From contig NZ_JAALBX010000002.1 in the NCBI RefSeq assembly GCF_011077955.1, positions 434,001 through 498,000 of the forward strand: DNA of 64,000 nucleotides, given 5' to 3'. The position numbers and the translations under genes are program-made. Numbering within the stretch: the stretch's first letter is position 1; the number at the start of each line of letters is the position of its first letter. This stretch comes from Citrobacter freundii. GTDB lineage: Bacteria > Pseudomonadota > Gammaproteobacteria > Enterobacterales > Enterobacteriaceae. Positions 18,610 through 32,248 of this stretch are shown one piece after another. The notes beneath the pieces were generated by a model. The model did no database searches. It was not told the DNA's origin and saw only the letters and a program-made list of their open reading frames with translations.

Positions 18610-20256
18610 ATGTCAAATAAACCCTTCCATTATCAGGACCCCTTTCCGCTCAAAAAGGACGAGACCGAATACTATCTGTTGAGCACCGACCACGTCAGCG
18701 TTAGCGAATTCGAAGGCCAGGAAATCCTCAAAGTGGAGCCGCAGGCATTAACATTGCTTGCGCAACACGCGTTCCACGACGCTTCGTTTATGCTGCGCCC
18801 GGCCCACCAGCAGCAGGTTGCCGATATTCTGGCGGACCCTGAGGCCAGCGAAAACGACAAGTACGTCGCGCTGCAATTTCTGCGCAATTCTGAAATCGCG
18901 GCCAAAGGCATTTTGCCGACCTGCCAGGACACCGGTACTGCGATAATCGTCGGCAAAAAAGGCCAGCGCGTCTGGACGGGCGGCGGTGATGAAGCGGCGC
19001 TTGCTCACGGGGTGTACAACACCTATATCGAAGATAACCTGCGCTATTCGCAAAATGCCGCGCTGGATATGTATAAAGAGGTCAATACCGGCACCAACCT
19101 CCCGGCGCAAATCGATCTCTATAGCGTTGACGGCGATGAGTACAAATTCCTGTGCATCGCCAAAGGCGGCGGCTCTGCCAATAAAACCTATCTGTATCAG
19201 GAAACCAAAGCGCTGCTGAGTCCAGGCAAGTTAAAAAACTGGCTGGTGGAAAAAATGCGCAGCCTCGGAACCGCGGCGTGCCCGCCGTATCACATCGCGT
19301 TCGTCATTGGCGGCACCTCAGCGGAATCAACGCTTAAAACCGTTAAGCTTGCCTCAACCAAATACTACGACGGGCTGCCGACGGAAGGTAACGAGCACGG
19401 CCAGGCGTTTCGCGATATTGAGCTTGAAAAAGAGCTGCTGGAAGAGGCGCAGAAACTGGGCCTTGGCGCGCAGTTCGGCGGGAAATACTTCGCCCATGAT
19501 ATTCGCGTCGTGCGTCTGCCGCGTCATGGCGCATCCTGCCCGGTTGGTATGGGCGTGTCTTGCTCTGCGGATCGCAACATTAAAGCGAAGATTAACCGCC
19601 AGGGCATCTGGATTGAGAAACTGGAAAACAATCCAGGGAAATACATTCCGGCGGCGCTGCAACGCGCGGGCGAAGGCGAAGCGATTCGCGTCGATCTCAA
19701 TCGCCCTATGAAAGAGATTCTGGCGCAACTGTCGCAGTATCCGGTTTCTACGCGTCTGTCGCTCTCGGGCACCATTATCGTGGCGCGCGATATCGCTCAC
19801 GCCAAACTCAAAGAGCGTATCGATAACGGCGAAGGGTTGCCGCAGTACGTTAAAGATCATCCCATTTATTACGCAGGGCCTGCGAAAACGCCGGAAGGCT
19901 ATGCGTCAGGCTCCCTTGGCCCTACCACCGCCGGGCGAATGGATTCGTATGTTGACCTGCTGCAGGAAAACGGCGGCAGCATGATCATGCTGGCGAAAGG
20001 CAACCGCAGTAAACAGGTGACCGACGCCTGCCATAAACACGGCGGTTTCTATCTTGGCAGTATTGGCGGTCCGGCTGCGGTACTGGCGCAAAGCAGCATC
20101 AAGAGCCTTGAGTGCGTGGAATACCCTGAGCTTGGTATGGAAGCCATCTGGAAAATTGAAGTGGAAGATTTCCCGGCCTTTATCCTGGTTGATGACAAGG
20201 GCAATGATTTCTTCGCCCAAATTCAGTCTTCCCAGTGCGCTAACTGCGTGAAATAA
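18610..20256 (+). CDS. fumA: Fumarase A, class I iron-sulfur fumarate hydratase
   Basis: TCA-cycle enzyme converting fumarate and malate, 548 aa, with an oxygen-sensitive [4Fe-4S] cluster. The cluster cysteines are in [22 protein letters not shown] and [17 protein letters not shown]. It precedes the stable, iron-independent fumC, so the cell has both types side by side. In E. coli fumA expression falls anaerobically (ArcA/FNR) and needs CRP. The upstream region is A+T-rich with a TGTTAAAAAATTG stretch but no site I would assign firmly. Confidence 0.96.
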   Translation: MSNKPFHYQDPFPLKKDETEYYLLSTDHVSVSEFEGQEILKVEPQALTLLAQHAFHDASFMLRPAHQQQVADILADPEASENDKYVALQFLRNSEIAAKGILPTCQDTGTAIIVGKKGQRVWTGGGDEAALAHGVYNTYIEDNLRYSQNAALDMYKEVNTGTNLPAQIDLYSVDGDEYKFLCIAKGGGSANKTYLYQETKALLSPGKLKNWLVEKMRSLGTAACPPYHIAFVIGGTSAESTLKTVKLASTKYYDGLPTEGNEHGQAFRDIELEKELLEEAQKLGLGAQFGGKYFAHDIRVVRLPRHGASCPVGMGVSCSADRNIKAKINRQGIWIEKLENNPGKYIPAALQRAGEGEAIRVDLNRPMKEILAQLSQYPVSTRLSLSGTIIVARDIAHAKLKERIDNGEGLPQYVKDHPIYYAGPAKTPEGYASGSLGPTTAGRMDSYVDLLQENGGSMIMLAKGNRSKQVTDACHKHGGFYLGSIGGPAAVLAQSSIKSLECVEYPELGMEAIWKIEVEDFPAFILVDDKGNDFFAQIQSSQCANCVK

Positions 20257-20262
20257 CCCCTC

Positions 20263-20293
20263 AACCGCCTCTTTCCCCGGGAGGCGGTTTTCT
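20263..20293 (+). terminator. Terminator between fumA and fumC
   Basis: Stem AACCGCCTC/GAGGCGGTT with an 8-9 base loop, followed by TTCT. Its position just after the fumA stop suggests that fumC also has its own promoter. Confidence 0.75.
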
Positions 20294-20406
20294 CCTGCTC
20301 TTAAACGCACAAAGCTCCACACCGAAACGGATTCTTCATCAATACTAAAAGCGTCAATCTTGTGAGTCATGCCGGCTTGATAACTTTCTGGTTAAGGAGA
20401 CAGTGG

Positions 20407-21804
20407 ATGGCAACGTATCGTAGTGAAAGTGATTCCATGGGCGCAATCGATGTGCCTGACGACAAACTGTGGGGCGCGCAAACCCAGCGCTCGCTGGAGC
20501 ACTTTCGTATTTCGACGGAAAAAATGCCGGTCGCGTTGATCCACGCGCTGGCACTCACTAAACGCGCGGCGGCGGCGGTCAATATGGATTTGAACCTGCT
20601 GGATCACGAGCGGGGCAAGGCGATTATCGCGGCGGCGGATGAAGTGCTTAACGGCGAACATGCAAACGAGTTTCCGCTCGCCATCTGGCAAACCGGTTCC
20701 GGCACCCAGACCAATATGAACATGAATGAAGTTCTGGCGAACCGGGCAAGCGAGATCCTGGGTGGCGTGCGGGGTATGAACCGCAAAGTGCACCCGAACG
20801 ATGACGTCAATAAAAGCCAGAGCTCTAATGACGTATTTCCGACCGCGATGCATGTCGCCGCCGTGATAGCCCTGCGTGAACAGCTTATTCCTTCGCTGCA
20901 TGAATTGACCGCAACGCTTAAAGCAAAATCTGCTGCCTTCAACGACATCGTAAAAATTGGCCGTACTCATTTGCAGGATGCCACGCCCTTAACCCTGGGC
21001 CAGGAAATTTCCGGCTGGGTGGCGATGCTTGAATATAATCTTAAGCATATTGAGCACAGCGTGCCGCATGTAGCCGAACTGGCGCTGGGCGGTACGGCAG
21101 TGGGGACCGGGTTAAACACCCATCCTGAATATGCCACGCGAGTTGCGAAAGCGCTGGCTGACCTCACCCGTCAGCCTTTTGTCACCGCGCCGAATAAATT
21201 CGAGGCCCTCGCGACCTGCGATGCATTGGTGCACGCCCACGGGGCATTAAAAGGCCTGGCGGCGTCATTGATGAAAATCGCCAACGATGTTCGCTGGCTG
21301 GCCTCAGGCCCGCGCTGCGGCATCGGCGAAATCACTATTCCGGAAAACGAGCCGGGTAGTTCCATTATGCCGGGCAAAGTAAACCCCACGCAGTGCGAAG
21401 CCTTAACCATGCTGTGTTGCCAGGTGATGGGCAACGATGTCGCCATCAACATGGGCGGCGCGATGGGTAACTTTGAACTTAACGTCTTTCGCCCGATGGT
21501 TATCAACAACTTCCTGCAGTCTGTTCGCCTGCTCGCCGATGGCATGGACAGTTTCAACCATCATTGCGCCACCGGGATTGAACCGAACCGCGAGCGTATC
21601 AACCAGTTGCTCAATGATTCATTGATGCTGGTGACGGCGCTCAACACCCACATTGGCTATGACAAAGCAGCGGAAATCGCCAAAAAAGCCCATAAAGAAG
21701 GGCTGACGCTTAAAGCGTCCGCCCTCAAACTGGGTTACCTGACTGAGTCTGAATTTGACGCCTGGGTGCGCCCGCAGGAGATGGTCGGCAGCATGAAATC
21801 TTAA
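20407..21804 (+). CDS. fumC: Fumarase C, class II fumarate hydratase
   Basis: Iron-independent, heat-stable fumarase (465 aa; E. coli 467) used under iron limitation and superoxide stress. The signature [11 protein letters not shown], the active-site histidine in [11 protein letters not shown] and the SSNDVFPTA motif are present. The start at 20407 has AAGGAGA at ideal spacing; an upstream ATG at 20362 would add 15 unconserved residues. It is convergent with tus; the stops overlap by four bases. Confidence 0.96.
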   Translation: MATYRSESDSMGAIDVPDDKLWGAQTQRSLEHFRISTEKMPVALIHALALTKRAAAAVNMDLNLLDHERGKAIIAAADEVLNGEHANEFPLAIWQTGSGTQTNMNMNEVLANRASEILGGVRGMNRKVHPNDDVNKSQSSNDVFPTAMHVAAVIALREQLIPSLHELTATLKAKSAAFNDIVKIGRTHLQDATPLTLGQEISGWVAMLEYNLKHIEHSVPHVAELALGGTAVGTGLNTHPEYATRVAKALADLTRQPFVTAPNKFEALATCDALVHAHGALKGLAASLMKIANDVRWLASGPRCGIGEITIPENEPGSSIMPGKVNPTQCEALTMLCCQVMGNDVAINMGGAMGNFELNVFRPMVINNFLQSVRLLADGMDSFNHHCATGIEPNRERINQLLNDSLMLVTALNTHIGYDKAAEIAKKAHKEGLTLKASALKLGYLTESEFDAWVRPQEMVGSMKS

Positions 21805-22727
21805 CGGGCAAGGTACAAATGCAGGCGGGGGATGAGAAGTTCCAGCGGCTCCGCCTGCGGTTTGTGCCGGTGCTGAATTTGTTCGGCGTCATAGTTTTGC
21901 AGCTCGCCAATTTCCGGCACCGGCGTGCCGATGTCATCGGAACACAGCACAATTAGCGGCGACGAACAGGCTAACTGCACCTGTTTTTGCTGGGCGGCGT
22001 ACCACACACGTGCGACGGGTTGCACTTTGACCGGTCGCTTTATCTTTAACCGCGCGGATTCGGGCAACGAATCGATGGCGTAATACTCCTGCTCCACTTT
22101 TTCCCGCCACTGTTCTTTGCTCCAGGGCGCCACGGCCCGTGGGGATTTCAGGCTTTTCTCAAGCATCGCCAGCACCTCATCGCGGGTAAAATTCTTGATG
22201 AAATGCTTATTGGCCCATCCGAAGCGGATCGTCGCGGGGTTCTCAAGGAGGGTGATTTGGCGATAGGCGTTTAACGTAATAAGACCCGGCAGATAGTGAT
22301 GCACCCATTCAAAACGTTGCGCGGGGGAGAGACCAGACTCGACCGCCACCAAATCCGCAAACTGCGCTTTAAGCTGATTAATCTGCTCCACTAACGCCAG
22401 CATTTGTTGGCGTTGCGTGACGCTTACGGCATAGCATATGGCGCCGGGAAGGCGTAGCGCCGCTTTACTGCTGCGATTTTCCGACTGTTGCTGGATAAAT
22501 AAATGGGTGAAGTGGCGCATCGTGGCGTCATGAGCCGCCTGGCCCAGTAACTGGGTTACGCTGATTTTCTCCAGCGGATCGTGCTCTTTGCCTTTGTCTA
22601 CCGGCGGCAGGGTAAACACGCGGCCGCTCAGGCGTCGGCAAGGCTCAAGCGATTCTTTAAACGCGAGCAGCAACTGCTCCATTTCCTGAAAGGTACTGGT
22701 AAGCCGTTGGGCAAGATCGTAGCGCAT
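21801..22727 (-). CDS. tus: Tus replication-terminus-binding protein
   Basis: 308-aa monomeric protein that binds Ter sites and stops replication forks from one side. The start at 22727 ([13 protein letters not shown]) matches Tus; the frame stays open to 22901, but the added residues are unconserved and span the Ter site. Conserved DNA-binding and core strands include [24 protein letters not shown] and [18 protein letters not shown] Ter site lies directly upstream, so Tus is probably autoregulated as in E. coli. Confidence 0.96.
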   Translation of the reverse strand: MRYDLAQRLTSTFQEMEQLLLAFKESLEPCRRLSGRVFTLPPVDKGKEHDPLEKISVTQLLGQAAHDATMRHFTHLFIQQQSENRSSKAALRLPGAICYAVSVTQRQQMLALVEQINQLKAQFADLVAVESGLSPAQRFEWVHHYLPGLITLNAYRQITLLENPATIRFGWANKHFIKNFTRDEVLAMLEKSLKSPRAVAPWSKEQWREKVEQEYYAIDSLPESARLKIKRPVKVQPVARVWYAAQQKQVQLACSSPLIVLCSDDIGTPVPEIGELQNYDAEQIQHRHKPQAEPLELLIPRLHLYLAR

Positions 22728-22734
22728 ATTAGTG

Positions 22735-22757
22735 CCTTTAGTTACAACATACTTTAT
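22735..22757 (-). promoter_or_regulatory. Ter site (TerB-like) upstream of tus
   Basis: On the minus strand the sequence has the core AGTATGTTGTAACTAAAG, matching the E. coli TerB core, with flanks ATAA and G. It sits eight bases before the tus start codon. With the conserved G:C(6) end at 22757, a fork arriving from higher coordinates would be blocked; this polarity is inferred from the published Ter convention. Confidence 0.9.
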
Positions 22758-22812
22758 GTATAGCACGGCAGACTGGCTTTTGCCACCGTGCGCAACAGGC
22801 CTGACAGGACGA

Positions 22813-24087
22813 TTATTGCAGCAGAGGCCAGCGATACGAGAATCGTGCGCCGCCAAGCGGGCTTTGCCCGGCCGACACGGTACCGCCCATCGCCATGGCA
22901 ATGGAGTTCACAATCGCAAGCCCGAGTCCACAGCCCCCGGTTGCGCGGTCACGGCTCGGATCCAGGCGCACAAACGGCTCGAAAACCCGGCTGCGTTCAT
23001 TTTCAGGTATACCTGGGCCGTCATCATCCACGGTCAGTAAGCCGTACTCGCCATCACAGGTGAGTTGCACCTCAATACGCTCTTTGCAGTAGCGCAATGC
23101 ATTATTGATTAAATTATCCAGTACGCGCTCAATCAGCCGCATATCCAGCAGGCTTTCACACGGGGTAGAAGGCAGCAATATCAACTGCTTTTCAGGATGC
23201 AACGCGCTCAGGTCGTTTATATGGTCCGTGAGCCAGCGCGACAGCTCAACGGTCGTGACATTCAGCTCGGTTTGCGGGCGATCCAGCCGGGCATAAGTCA
23301 GCAACTCGTCAATCAGCGCTTCGAGCTGCCCGATATCGCGATTAAGCGCTGCGCTTTCCTGCGTAGTGAGATTGTCACTCATCTCCAGCCGATAACGCAG
23401 CCGGACTAAAGGTGTGCGCAATTCATGAGCGATCCCGTCAATTAACAGCTTCTTACTGGCTATCAGCGCATTGATGTTATCCGCCATCTGGTTAAAGGCA
23501 ACGCCGAGACGGACAAAACTCGAGGCATCGTCGAAGTGAATTCGCTCCGTCAGGTGTCCCTCGCCAAAACGTTGCGCGGCGGATTCCAGTTTGAGCATCT
23601 CTTTCCAGTGCGGGCGCATCCAGATAAAGACCGGCACGGCGAGAGAGAAGGCGATAAACACGATTAGCGCCACGTCCAGTAAACGCATCTGGTGCATAAA
23701 ATAAAGATAAGGCACCGGTCCGACCGCCAGAACGTAATGGCTGCGTGGAATTCGTTGAATAAACGTGTACTGATCGTCAAGCGCGACAATTTCCCCATGA
23801 CGCAGACGCTCAGCGGGTTGTGCGGCCAGATGGAAATGGTTTAACGGCTCGATGCGTAAATCGAATGACAGATTTAAATCGAGTTGCTTGATGGTTTTGT
23901 TCCAGTCTTTAGGCGGGATTTCGCGCAGTTCACTGCGCATTAAATAGAGAGAGCTTTTCATCAGGTCATCTAACGACTGGCGCCCGGCGCGTTCGGCGGT
24001 GAACTTGTACACCAGCCCCACCAGCATCGTCATGACCAGAAAGCAGACAAACAGCAACAAATAAAATTGAATAAAAAGCTTTCTCAT
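22813..24087 (-). CDS. rstB: RstB sensor histidine kinase
   Basis: Membrane kinase of the RstAB two-component system, 424 aa. Two transmembrane helices (about residues 5-25 and 135-155) flank a periplasmic sensor. A HAMP linker, the phospho-accepting HisKA motif ([17 protein letters not shown]) and the ATPase boxes NNALRYC, DDGPGIP and [10 protein letters not shown] follow. In E. coli the system acts below PhoPQ and in acid and envelope responses. It is separated from rstA by 208 bases, more than I recall in E. coli. Confidence 0.94.
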   Translation of the reverse strand: MRKLFIQFYLLLFVCFLVMTMLVGLVYKFTAERAGRQSLDDLMKSSLYLMRSELREIPPKDWNKTIKQLDLNLSFDLRIEPLNHFHLAAQPAERLRHGEIVALDDQYTFIQRIPRSHYVLAVGPVPYLYFMHQMRLLDVALIVFIAFSLAVPVFIWMRPHWKEMLKLESAAQRFGEGHLTERIHFDDASSFVRLGVAFNQMADNINALIASKKLLIDGIAHELRTPLVRLRYRLEMSDNLTTQESAALNRDIGQLEALIDELLTYARLDRPQTELNVTTVELSRWLTDHINDLSALHPEKQLILLPSTPCESLLDMRLIERVLDNLINNALRYCKERIEVQLTCDGEYGLLTVDDDGPGIPENERSRVFEPFVRLDPSRDRATGGCGLGLAIVNSIAMAMGGTVSAGQSPLGGARFSYRWPLLQ

Positions 24088-24295
24088 ACCGCGCCTTTAC
24101 GAACGTTCAACACCGGCTGAAAGAACGGTGAGAGTTATTTTCCCGCGCCCCGTAGAGCAATAATCAGATATCACATTCATGTAAAAAACGTGGGCTCATT
24201 AACGACATGTTTTCTCGCCAACAATAACACCTGCATTGCGTTGAATCACAGTGCACCGAGGCGGTTCATTACGTAAAAAACACAGCCAGCGCCGG

Positions 24296-25021
24296 TTACT
24301 CTGGCGTCTCCCACGCGTGCGGCGCGAATAAATACCCTTTATTGCGCACGGTCTTAATACGATAGGGCTCCGTCGCGCTGTCGTGAAGCTTTTTACGCAG
24401 GCGCGAAATCGCCACATCCACGCTGCGGTCTAAACCGTCGTAGCTAACGCCGCGCAAATTCTTCAATAACGCGTCGCGATCCATGATGTTGCCAGCGTGG
24501 GTGGCCAGTTCCCACAACAAATCAAAATCTGCGGTGGAGAGCACCACGTTCTGATCGCCAAGACGCACCTGACGGTTTAGCGGATCGATACACAGCGTGC
24601 CAAAATGCAGCGCTTTATGCGGCGAACGTGAGGCGGGTGCAGATTCAGTAGCGGGAACAGGTTGATGCTGGCGCAAGTGCAATCGCAGGCGGGCGAGTAA
24701 TACGGCAGGGGGAGTCGTTTTGAGAATATAATCGCTGGCTCCCATTTCTAAAGACAGAATATGGTTCATGTCGCTATCAAGCGATGTCAGCAGCACAATG
24801 GGGCCTTGCCACAGCGGGCGCAAATCGCGACACAGGCTCATGCCGTCTTTTCCTGGCAGCATAATATCCAGCAACACGAGATCGGGCTGATGCGCCAGAA
24901 TCACGTCAATCGCCCGGTCGCCCCGGGGTTCCAGCAGCACATCAATATCATGTTTACCCAGGTAGGCGGCAATCAGCGAGCCTACCTCGGGGTCGTCTTC
25001 AACATAAACAATGGTGTTCAT
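24296..25021 (-). CDS. rstA: RstA response regulator (OmpR family)
   Basis: 241-aa DNA-binding response regulator. The receiver domain carries the phospho-acceptor Asp52 in LVLLDIMLPGKDG, acidic residues VEDD near the N-terminus and the conserved lysine in YILKTTPP. A linker rich in Ala/Pro/Ser separates it from the C-terminal winged helix (LSTADFDLLWELA...RDALLKNLRG...VDVAISRLRKKL). Its start lies 75 bases after folM; ydgC, which sits between them in E. coli, is absent. Confidence 0.95.
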   Translation of the reverse strand: MNTIVYVEDDPEVGSLIAAYLGKHDIDVLLEPRGDRAIDVILAHQPDLVLLDIMLPGKDGMSLCRDLRPLWQGPIVLLTSLDSDMNHILSLEMGASDYILKTTPPAVLLARLRLHLRQHQPVPATESAPASRSPHKALHFGTLCIDPLNRQVRLGDQNVVLSTADFDLLWELATHAGNIMDRDALLKNLRGVSYDGLDRSVDVAISRLRKKLHDSATEPYRIKTVRNKGYLFAPHAWETPE

Positions 25022-25096
25022 AGACCGGCGCTTATTATGTAAAAGCGTCAGATTACACCCTGGCGGCGAGTGATACCATTAATGGCAGCTAAACCA

Positions 25097-25819
25097 CTAA
25101 CGAAGATGGCGACCACCGTCGACCGGAAAACTGCGTCCCGTCACATAACAGCTGGTCAGCAGGTACTCCACCAGATCAATAATCTCTTTTTCCCCGGGCG
25201 CGGTTTTCATCAGAGACTTATTTAAGGCCCGTTGCCGATAGCTGGCGTCATCAAGCTCATTGAACAAAATCAACGATGGCGCGATGGCGTTCACTTTCAC
25301 TTCCGGGGCCAGTTTGCGGGCAAAAGAGCGGGTCATATTATCCAGCGCCGCTTTACTGGCGGCATAGGCAATGTGTTTCTCACTGCCGCGCTCCACCACG
25401 TAATCGGTAAAGTGAATAATATCGCTTGCCGCATGGCCATGGCCGCGCAGCAGGGGTTCCAGCGACAGGTTAATTAAATAGGGCGCGTGGACGTGCACCT
25501 GCATCATTTCAGTTATCACGTCGCCGCTCACGGCGTCGGCCTTTTCGGTTTGCCAGGCGCTGGCGTTATGAATAATGGCGCGAAGCGTCGGCGTAACGGC
25601 TTTGACCTGTTCCGCAAACGCCAGAATCCCTTCATCGGTGCAGAAATCTGCTTTTATGCAGGTGGCGCCCATCTCTTCAAGCACGTCAATCGCCGGATAA
25701 CGGGCGCGATAACTGACGATAACCGCATGTTTCTCAGCTAAAAAATGGTGGGCGAGGGCAAGACCGATACGACGGCCGCCTCCGGTAATCAGAATTGGTC
25801 GATGTGGCGTATTCCCCAT
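25097..25819 (-). CDS. folM: Dihydromonapterin reductase FolM
   Basis: Short-chain dehydrogenase/reductase of 240 aa that reduces dihydromonapterin to tetrahydromonapterin and has dihydrofolate reductase side activity. The glycine-rich cofactor motif ITGGGRRIGLALA with two arginines suits NADPH. HNASAW and the catalytic YAASK are present. It lies 42 bases after ydgI on the same strand. Confidence 0.92.
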   Translation of the reverse strand: MGNTPHRPILITGGGRRIGLALAHHFLAEKHAVIVSYRARYPAIDVLEEMGATCIKADFCTDEGILAFAEQVKAVTPTLRAIIHNASAWQTEKADAVSGDVITEMMQVHVHAPYLINLSLEPLLRGHGHAASDIIHFTDYVVERGSEKHIAYAASKAALDNMTRSFARKLAPEVKVNAIAPSLILFNELDDASYRQRALNKSLMKTAPGEKEIIDLVEYLLTSCYVTGRSFPVDGGRHLR

Positions 25820-25861
25820 AAAGTAACCCTCGTCAGTGTGTCGTGACGAAGATGGGGTGTT

Positions 25862-27244
25862 TTACCCCATCAGCATCCATGTGGCTGGCAAAGCGGCAAC
25901 CAGTAATAAGCCTATCAGCATTTTCTCAGCTTGCTTGAGACTGATGTTGTCCGTGTGAGTACGACGGGCATACAGGAACACCAGTAACCCCGGCGCATAA
26001 AGCACCACCGACAGCAACAGATGCATCGGGCCAGAGGCATACAGCAACCATAAACCATAAATGCAGGCACCGACACCCACCAACTGATGAAGCGGGCGCG
26101 TGGCGACTTTTAACAGGTATGCGCCCACTAAAAAATACGGCACCAGGATCATTTCAGAGGCGATAGTCAGCAGCGTGTTGTAATCCGAGCCCGTGGCCCA
26201 AATTAACACCAGGCAGAGCTGTACGCTGATATTAGTCAGCCAAAGGGAAGCAGACGGCGCGCCATTCTGATTTTGTTTAGCGAAAATGCGCGGGAAGGCC
26301 TTATGCGTTGCCGCGAGGAACGGCACTTCCGCCGCCATAATGGTCCAGCTTAAATAAGCGCCGCATACCGAGACAATCAACCCGGCGGCGATAATCACCT
26401 CGCCCCATGGCCCCATCATTTCCACCATCAGGCCCGCCATGGACGGATTACGCATCTGCGCCAGTTCCGGGCGGGCAACAACGCCAAGCGACAGCAACGT
26501 TACCAGTAAGTAGACCCCGAGGGCGGCGAAGACCGCAAGCAGCGTCGCGCGGCCCACGTCGTGCTTATTGCGCGCGCGTGCTGAAACCACCACGGCGCCT
26601 TCGACCCCAATAAACACCCACAGCGTGATAAGCATGGTGCTTTTCACCTGCTCCCACACCGGTACGCCTAACTTCACGCCGGTAAAATCAAGGCTGAAGG
26701 TAGGCAGATGAAAGGCCACTATGGCAAGAATTATAAAAAGCCCGAGGGGAAGCAGTTTTGCGAGCGTCGCGGCCAGATTAATACTGGCTGCGGTTTGTAC
26801 GCCGCGTAGCACCAGCCAGTGGACGAACCACAGCAGTACTGATGAACCCACGATAGACTGCCAGGTATTGCCGTCGCCGAACAGACGCAACGCCGGGGTG
26901 TCGGTGAAAAAACTGAGCGCCGAGAAAACAATCACCAGGTAGGAGACGTTGGCGATAACCGCGCACAACCAATAACCCCAGGCGGAAAAAAAACCGATTA
27001 ATTCGCCAAAACCCGCTCGGGCGTAGGTAAAGATCCCGCCATCAAGATCGGGACGAAGGCGAGTCAATAAGAGCATCGCCATGGCCAGCATAATAATGCC
27101 AATGCCCGTAATGGCCCAGCCAATCAACAGCGCGGCAGGGCTTGCCACCTGCGCCATGTTTTGTGGAAGGCTAAAGACGCCCGCGCCAAGCATAGAACTT
27201 AACACCAACGCGGTTAACGCGGTAAGGCCCAGTTTTTTATCCAT
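25862..27244 (-). CDS. ydgI: Amino-acid antiporter YdgI (APC family, ArcD-like)
   Basis: 460-aa permease with about twelve transmembrane helices, of the basic amino acid/polyamine antiporter group (APC superfamily). The opening motif LTALVLSSMLGAGVFSLPQNMA is typical. It is presumed to exchange arginine and ornithine by homology; the substrate is not proven. It lies between ydgH and folM, all on the minus strand, with the ydgH terminator upstream. Confidence 0.88.
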   Translation of the reverse strand: MDKKLGLTALTALVLSSMLGAGVFSLPQNMAQVASPAALLIGWAITGIGIIMLAMAMLLLTRLRPDLDGGIFTYARAGFGELIGFFSAWGYWLCAVIANVSYLVIVFSALSFFTDTPALRLFGDGNTWQSIVGSSVLLWFVHWLVLRGVQTAASINLAATLAKLLPLGLFIILAIVAFHLPTFSLDFTGVKLGVPVWEQVKSTMLITLWVFIGVEGAVVVSARARNKHDVGRATLLAVFAALGVYLLVTLLSLGVVARPELAQMRNPSMAGLMVEMMGPWGEVIIAAGLIVSVCGAYLSWTIMAAEVPFLAATHKAFPRIFAKQNQNGAPSASLWLTNISVQLCLVLIWATGSDYNTLLTIASEMILVPYFLVGAYLLKVATRPLHQLVGVGACIYGLWLLYASGPMHLLLSVVLYAPGLLVFLYARRTHTDNISLKQAEKMLIGLLLVAALPATWMLMG

Positions 27245-27385
27245 AGGAATCCTGTCAGAAAAGAAGGCTGATCCAGAATAATTATCTCGCTAAAGCGCAT
27301 AACCAGGTTGGATCTTCCAAGGCGCGCGATTCTACGGAGTGCGAAGTCAGCTTTCAATGATATAAGACACAAAAATTCTTAGCGC

Positions 27386-27413
27386 ATAAAAAAAGGCAGC
27401 CATTGGCTGCCTT
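27386..27413 (-). terminator. Terminator of ydgH
   Basis: On the minus strand the stem AAGGCAGCC/GGCTGCCTT has a three-base loop and is followed by a T-run. It begins 20 bases after the ydgH stop. Confidence 0.92.
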
Positions 27414-27432
27414 AACGGTAGTACGGAAACGC

Positions 27433-28377
27433 TTATTTAAACAGGTCGGCGCTGATAGTGATATTACCGCCGCGTTCCTGCCACTGGCGCGTAATGTGAT
27501 AATACTTAGCGCCTTTTTTGGCGGCGCGTTTAGCCACCTGATAGGAAATCTCGGTCGAGTTACCGTAGTTGCCGGTAAACTTAACACTATCAAACGGCAC
27601 CATCTGGGCGGCAGTGATTTTATTCACTTCTTCAATTTTCGTGCCATCCGGCAACGTGACAGTGTAACGACCGCCTTTAGAAGCCTGGGTTTCGAAGAAA
27701 CGGCCTACAGCGCTGCTCGGGGCCGCTGAGGTAGCCACACCCGGGATTTCAACTTTCTTCGCCGCTTCACCACCTTCTGCAAGCGCAGCGCGACCCGCTT
27801 CGGAGTCAGCAGGAATAGCATCCGGGCTTTGAAGTACGCGTTTTTTGGCATCTTGCTTATAGATATAAGCGGTGATGCGCTGGTTGCCGCCCTGGTTGGC
27901 ATCAACCTGACGAACGATGTAGAACGAGTAGGCGCCTTTCGCTTTCGCCGCTTTAGCAATGGCTTCGTTGACTTCCGGCTGGCTGCGGTAGAAACCCTGA
28001 ACGGTCACGGTGTCGTAAGGTTCAAGCGCAATTGCCTGGTCTTTGGGCAATTCCATCACGCCTGCAATCACACGGTTTTTAGGTGCTTCAGCTTTTTCTG
28101 CGTTGTCATGGTAAACATCAGCAACCACGCGCCAGTTGCCGCTGTTGCCGGTGTCGCTGGTGTCGACGACATAAAACGACGCAGCGCCTATCTTGTCCGC
28201 TTTACGAGAAACGGCATTGACCGCATCGCTAATTGCGCTAAACCTACCCGTAACCGTGATACGGTCGTAGGGTTTCAGCGCGGCTGCCTGTTCTGGTGTT
28301 AACTCGGTGGCGGCCTGAGCGGACAACGCGCAGAGCGACAACACAGTCGTCACCAGAAGGGTATTCTTAAGCTTCAT
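27433..28377 (-). CDS. ydgH: Periplasmic triple-DUF1471 protein YdgH
   Basis: 314-aa secreted protein of unknown molecular function with a cleavable signal peptide (MKLKNTLLVTTVLSLCALSAQA) and three tandem DUF1471 (YhcN/BhsA-type) domains. Repeated patterns such as VTGRF...ASFYVVDT, VQGFYRS...YSFYIVRQ and FTGNYGNSTE...KYYHITRQ show the three units. Start 28377 is chosen because AAGGA lies nine bases upstream; ATGs at 28383 and 28491 are alternatives. It is divergent from pntA. Confidence 0.92.
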   Translation of the reverse strand: MKLKNTLLVTTVLSLCALSAQAATELTPEQAAALKPYDRITVTGRFSAISDAVNAVSRKADKIGAASFYVVDTSDTGNSGNWRVVADVYHDNAEKAEAPKNRVIAGVMELPKDQAIALEPYDTVTVQGFYRSQPEVNEAIAKAAKAKGAYSFYIVRQVDANQGGNQRITAYIYKQDAKKRVLQSPDAIPADSEAGRAALAEGGEAAKKVEIPGVATSAAPSSAVGRFFETQASKGGRYTVTLPDGTKIEEVNKITAAQMVPFDSVKFTGNYGNSTEISYQVAKRAAKKGAKYYHITRQWQERGGNITISADLFK

Positions 28378-30432
<2,055 letters not shown>

Positions 30433-30439
30433 GGGGTAA

Positions 30440-31831
<1,392 letters not shown>

Positions 31832-31851
31832 TCACCGTTCAGTCTCACTGT

Positions 31852-31880
31852 AAAACCGCTCCCCGGAGCGGTTTTTTTAT
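31852..31880 (+). terminator. Terminator of pntAB
   Basis: Stem AACCGCTCC/GGAGCGGTT with a very short loop, followed by a run of T. It starts about 20 bases after the pntB stop. Confidence 0.9.
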
Positions 31881-32167
31881 GTCTGTCTGACCATCACCTC
31901 CTGTGTGTCTTTAGCAAGATTCGCCCCGCGTAAATGCCTGCGCTTACTCACGAAAAACAATACAGACAAAGCCGTTTTTATTTGACGCTTAGACCGCCTT
32001 ATTAGTGTGGATAAATCCTGCTTTGACTAAAGCCCGATGTTTTATTTTTTTAACCTATTATTATGGCAATGGCATTTATGTAATTAATGAATGAAATTAT
32101 CGATTAAATAATAAAAAACGCCAACTGTATAAATTTAGACGTTTCACAAGGAATCAATCATGAATTA

Positions 32168-32183
32168 TGTGAGGGGGTTCGCA
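32168..32183 (+). promoter_or_regulatory. CRP-like site upstream of ycjM
   Basis: TGTGAGGGGGTTCGCA matches the CRP consensus TGTGA-N6-TCACA at nine of ten positions. Its centre is about 41-43 bases upstream of the inferred transcription start, the classic class II position, and it abuts the -35 box. Binding is inferred, not shown. Confidence 0.6.
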
Positions 32184-32212
32184 TTGACATAAATATAGTG
32201 CAGGAGTAGATT
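32184..32212 (+). promoter_or_regulatory. Promoter of the ycjM operon
   Basis: Perfect -35 TTGACA at 32184-32189, a 17-base spacer, then TAGATT at 32207-32212 (4/6 to TATAAT). Transcription would start near 32218-32219, directly in front of the operator. Confidence 0.7.
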
Positions 32213-32221
32213 TTTATTCCG

Positions 32222-32235
32222 TGGGACCGCTACCA
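32222..32235. promoter_or_regulatory. LacI-type operator O1 (probable YcjW site)
   Basis: TGGGACCGCTACCA is a near-palindrome with central CG, typical of LacI-family operators. It covers about +4 to +17 of the ycjM transcript. The same core, TGGGACCGCT, recurs at 42133 before ycjU, and a LacI-family gene ends the cluster. YcjW as the binder is inference. Confidence 0.65.
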
Positions 32236-32248
32236 TGGAATATGAAAG

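Larger units (their letters stand above)
31881..32248. other. A+T-rich region upstream of the ycj cluster
   Basis: Between the pntAB terminator and ycjM. No credible gene is seen. The stretch 32,030-32,130 is strongly A+T-rich. The last 80 bases hold the ycjM promoter, annotated separately. Confidence 0.7.

Noticed and set aside
22728-22901. N-terminal extension of Tus to an ATG at 22901
   Set aside because: It would cross the Ter site and overlap rstB; the extra residues are not Tus-like.
25022-25096. PhoP box upstream of rstA
   Set aside because: Only one GGTTTA-like half-site is present, with wrong spacing to any -10 element.
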